Under the pieces are notes generated by a model. The model ran no database searches, had not been told where the DNA came from, and saw only the letters and a list, made by a program, of their open reading frames with translations. Shown here piece by piece: positions 23,195-24,116 of a DNA stretch of 24,116 nt. A program made the translations under genes and the position numbers. Numbering within the stretch: the stretch's first letter is position 1; every line of letters begins with the position of its first letter. Source of the DNA: a virus; the IMG/VR virus record IMGVR_UViG_3300017719_000198, positions 1 to 24,116 of that record; one strand, 5' to 3'.

Positions 23195-23815
23195 ATGGCA
23201 AACATGACATACACACTCTCTGCAAAGCAGAAGTCCTGCATCACCCTCCAAGGCCGTAAGGCCGCTAACAAGGCTCTTTGGGCCGCTGAGAAAGCCGACC
23301 TCAAGGCGCTGTCTGTGTGGGAAGCTAAAAAGCCCCGCAAGGCGAAGAAGGTCACCAAGCGAGCCGAGAAGCTCAAGGCGGCCTCCATCCAAGCGGTCTT
23401 CGACTCTGTGTCTGACACACACAGCAGAACCATTAAGGTTCTCCCCACGAAGCCCATTGACCAGAAGGTCCAGTCGGTCGCCACCAAGTCGCTGAAGCGG
23501 AAGGCCAACAAGTCCGCCAAGGACTCGAACGGGAAGCTTGAGGCTCAGGCACAGAAGCAGAGCTTGAGACAGGCAGAGACACGAGCCGCTAAAGCGGAGC
23601 GGACAAAGGTTGTCTACGACATCGACACAGACACACGGAAGGAGGTCCCCAACCCTCCTGCCAATCCTCGGAAGGCTCATGTCATCACACAGACATGGAT
23701 GGACTACGCCGATGTCCCATCTCACTTGGACATGGATGACGCTGTCCGCTACGCCGCCCTTCAGGATGGCTACGGCCAAGCCGCTGACGAAATCTCAATG
23801 GATGATTGCCTCTGA
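23195..23815 (+). CDS. Lys/Ala-rich protein, unknown function
   Basis: A 206-residue protein. It starts MANMTYTLSAKQKSCITLQG. A long Lys/Ala/Arg-rich, probably helical stretch follows (about 22-135, for example AEKADLKALSVWEAKKPRKA and AQAQKQSLRQAETRAAKAER). An acidic C-terminal part follows (about 140-206, VVYDIDTDTRKEVPNPPA and DYADVPSHLDMDDAVRYAAL). The bipolar charge suggests nucleic-acid or protein binding. Base and codon use differ strongly from the left part: of about 11 Arg codons only 2 are AGA, the rest CGN. The start is chosen for the ACACATGG context; a second ATG follows three codons later. No family was recognised. Confidence 0.65.
   Translation: MANMTYTLSAKQKSCITLQGRKAANKALWAAEKADLKALSVWEAKKPRKAKKVTKRAEKLKAASIQAVFDSVSDTHSRTIKVLPTKPIDQKVQSVATKSLKRKANKSAKDSNGKLEAQAQKQSLRQAETRAAKAERTKVVYDIDTDTRKEVPNPPANPRKAHVITQTWMDYADVPSHLDMDDAVRYAALQDGYGQAADEISMDDCL
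23618..23636 (+). repeat. 19-base direct repeat, copy 1
   Basis: GACATCGACACAGACACAC inside the 206-residue gene, encoding DIDTDT. An identical copy lies at 23816-23834, just after that gene's stop, where it provides the 5' half of the tRNA-like hairpin. The copies are 198 bases apart. Confidence 0.8.
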
Positions 23816-23871
23816 GACATCGACACAGACACACATGGTGCAAGGAGGGGTTCGACTCCCCTCTGTGTCTC
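23814..23871 (+). ncRNA. tRNA-like minihelix (T-arm plus acceptor, no D or anticodon arm)
   Basis: A perfect T-arm AGGGG-TTCGACT-CCCCT (23846-23862) is followed directly by CTGTGTC (23863-23869). That pairs perfectly with GACACAG at 23822-23828 as a 7-bp acceptor. An alternative outer stem is GAGACAT (23814-23820) with GTGTCTC (23865-23871), 7 pairs with one G-U. Only 17-24 bases separate the 5' strand from the T-arm, too few for D and anticodon arms. It lies between two genes, and its 5' end overlaps the TGA of the first. The element could be a tRNA-like structure used for RNA processing or stability, a relic from tRNA capture, or a recombination target. Confidence 0.5.
23816..23834 (+). repeat. 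19-base direct repeat, copy 2
   Basis: GACATCGACACAGACACAC, identical to 23618-23636. This copy lies in the intergenic spacer and supplies the 5' strand of the tRNA-like minihelix. Confidence 0.8.
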
Positions 23872-23891
23872 TCACAAATACATACACAAAC

Positions 23892-24110
23892 ATGACAAAC
23901 ATGACAGATACACTCACACCGCTCCAAGAGGAGCTCACGACTCAGCTCTACACCCTTCGGACTTGGGATGACATCAGGTTCTTTGTACTCACTAGCTTCC
24001 CTCCTGCATCAAGGAGACGAGTCATGACGATGCTCCACTCATGTCCCATGGACTTCGACCACATCGAGTGGCGCGGCATTGTTGACCAAGGAATCCGCAA
24101 GTTCCTCTGA
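23892..24110 (+). CDS. small protein, unknown function
   Basis: A 72-residue protein, MTNMTDTLTPLQEELTTQLY at the start and DHIEWRGIVDQGIRKFL at the end. It is probably helical, with one Cys and a basic patch ASRRRVMTML. Its start resembles that of the preceding gene both in protein (M-x-N-M-T-x-T-L) and in DNA (22 of 26 bases equal, 23195-23220 against 23892-23917). The frame is open further upstream to an ATG at 23835 in ACACATGG context. That extension runs through the tRNA-like element and is not protein-like, so the 23892 start is preferred. The stop is followed by CACACA at the window edge. Confidence 0.55.
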   Translation: MTNMTDTLTPLQEELTTQLYTLRTWDDIRFFVLTSFPPASRRRVMTMLHSCPMDFDHIEWRGIVDQGIRKFL

Positions 24111-24116
24111 CACACA

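Noticed and set aside
22913-23779. Long minus-strand frame of 288 codons opposite the 206-residue gene
   Set aside because: Leu/Cys/Val-rich mirror translation of a Lys/Ala-rich gene. The plus-strand frame has the better start context and protein character.
1-24116. CRISPR arrays, insertion sequences and transposases
   Set aside because: No regularly spaced repeats and no transposase or integrase motif were seen on either strand.

Overview
The window looks like part of a tailed-phage genome (Caudoviricetes) infecting a member of the Bacteroidota, probably marine. The phage call rests on a large terminase, a portal protein, an M15-type endolysin and about 9 kb of tail-fibre genes. The host inference rests on three things. 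Four perfect TATATTTG boxes, which fit the Bacteroidota -7 consensus TAnnTTTG, lie next to gene starts. Most genes lack Shine-Dalgarno sequences. One protein ends in a type IX secretion (T9SS) type B sorting domain, which is specific to that phylum.

Layout. Positions 1 to about 10150 (minus strand) hold tail or receptor-binding genes: a partial fibre with shaft repeats, a paralogous fibre, three long fibres sharing an N-terminal motif, two collagen-like proteins (one with a C1q/TNF-like head) and a BppU-like protein. Positions 10140-14913 hold the portal, terminase large subunit and a small CxC-CxC protein. Positions 14928-18117 are accessory: tRNA-Arg(UCU), the T9SS-type secreted protein, a tRNA-like element, several small proteins and a tandem GroES-fold co-chaperonin. 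Positions 18137-19482 hold a winged-helix regulator on the plus strand convergent with the endolysin, and a small secreted protein on the plus strand. A bidirectional terminator at 19503-19531 closes that gene and the neighbouring minus-strand operon. That operon (22376 to 19534) encodes a protein with a peptidoglycan-binding-like segment, two very basic proteins, a small membrane protein and a Gly/Met/Gln-rich protein.

From about 22.4 kb to the right end the character changes. Direction flips to the plus strand, GC rises, Arg codons move from AGA to CGN, and CACACA-rich spacers appear. There is an ~800-base stretch without a convincing gene, a 206-aa Lys/Ala-rich protein, a tRNA-like minihelix and a 72-aa protein. 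This is either a second module of foreign origin or a chimeric join.

Most minus-strand genes overlap by 1-4 bases (ATGA or TAATG) or are separated by a few bases, so they form long leftward operons. Late expression would make the packaging motor, portal and a large adsorption apparatus. The GroES-like protein may help fold virion proteins, and tRNA-Arg(UCU) fits the AGA-rich codon use. No capsid, scaffold or tail-tube gene is visible, so those must lie outside the window. Three probable or possible small genes (14734-14913, 21107-21265, 18923-19066) were found by direct reading.
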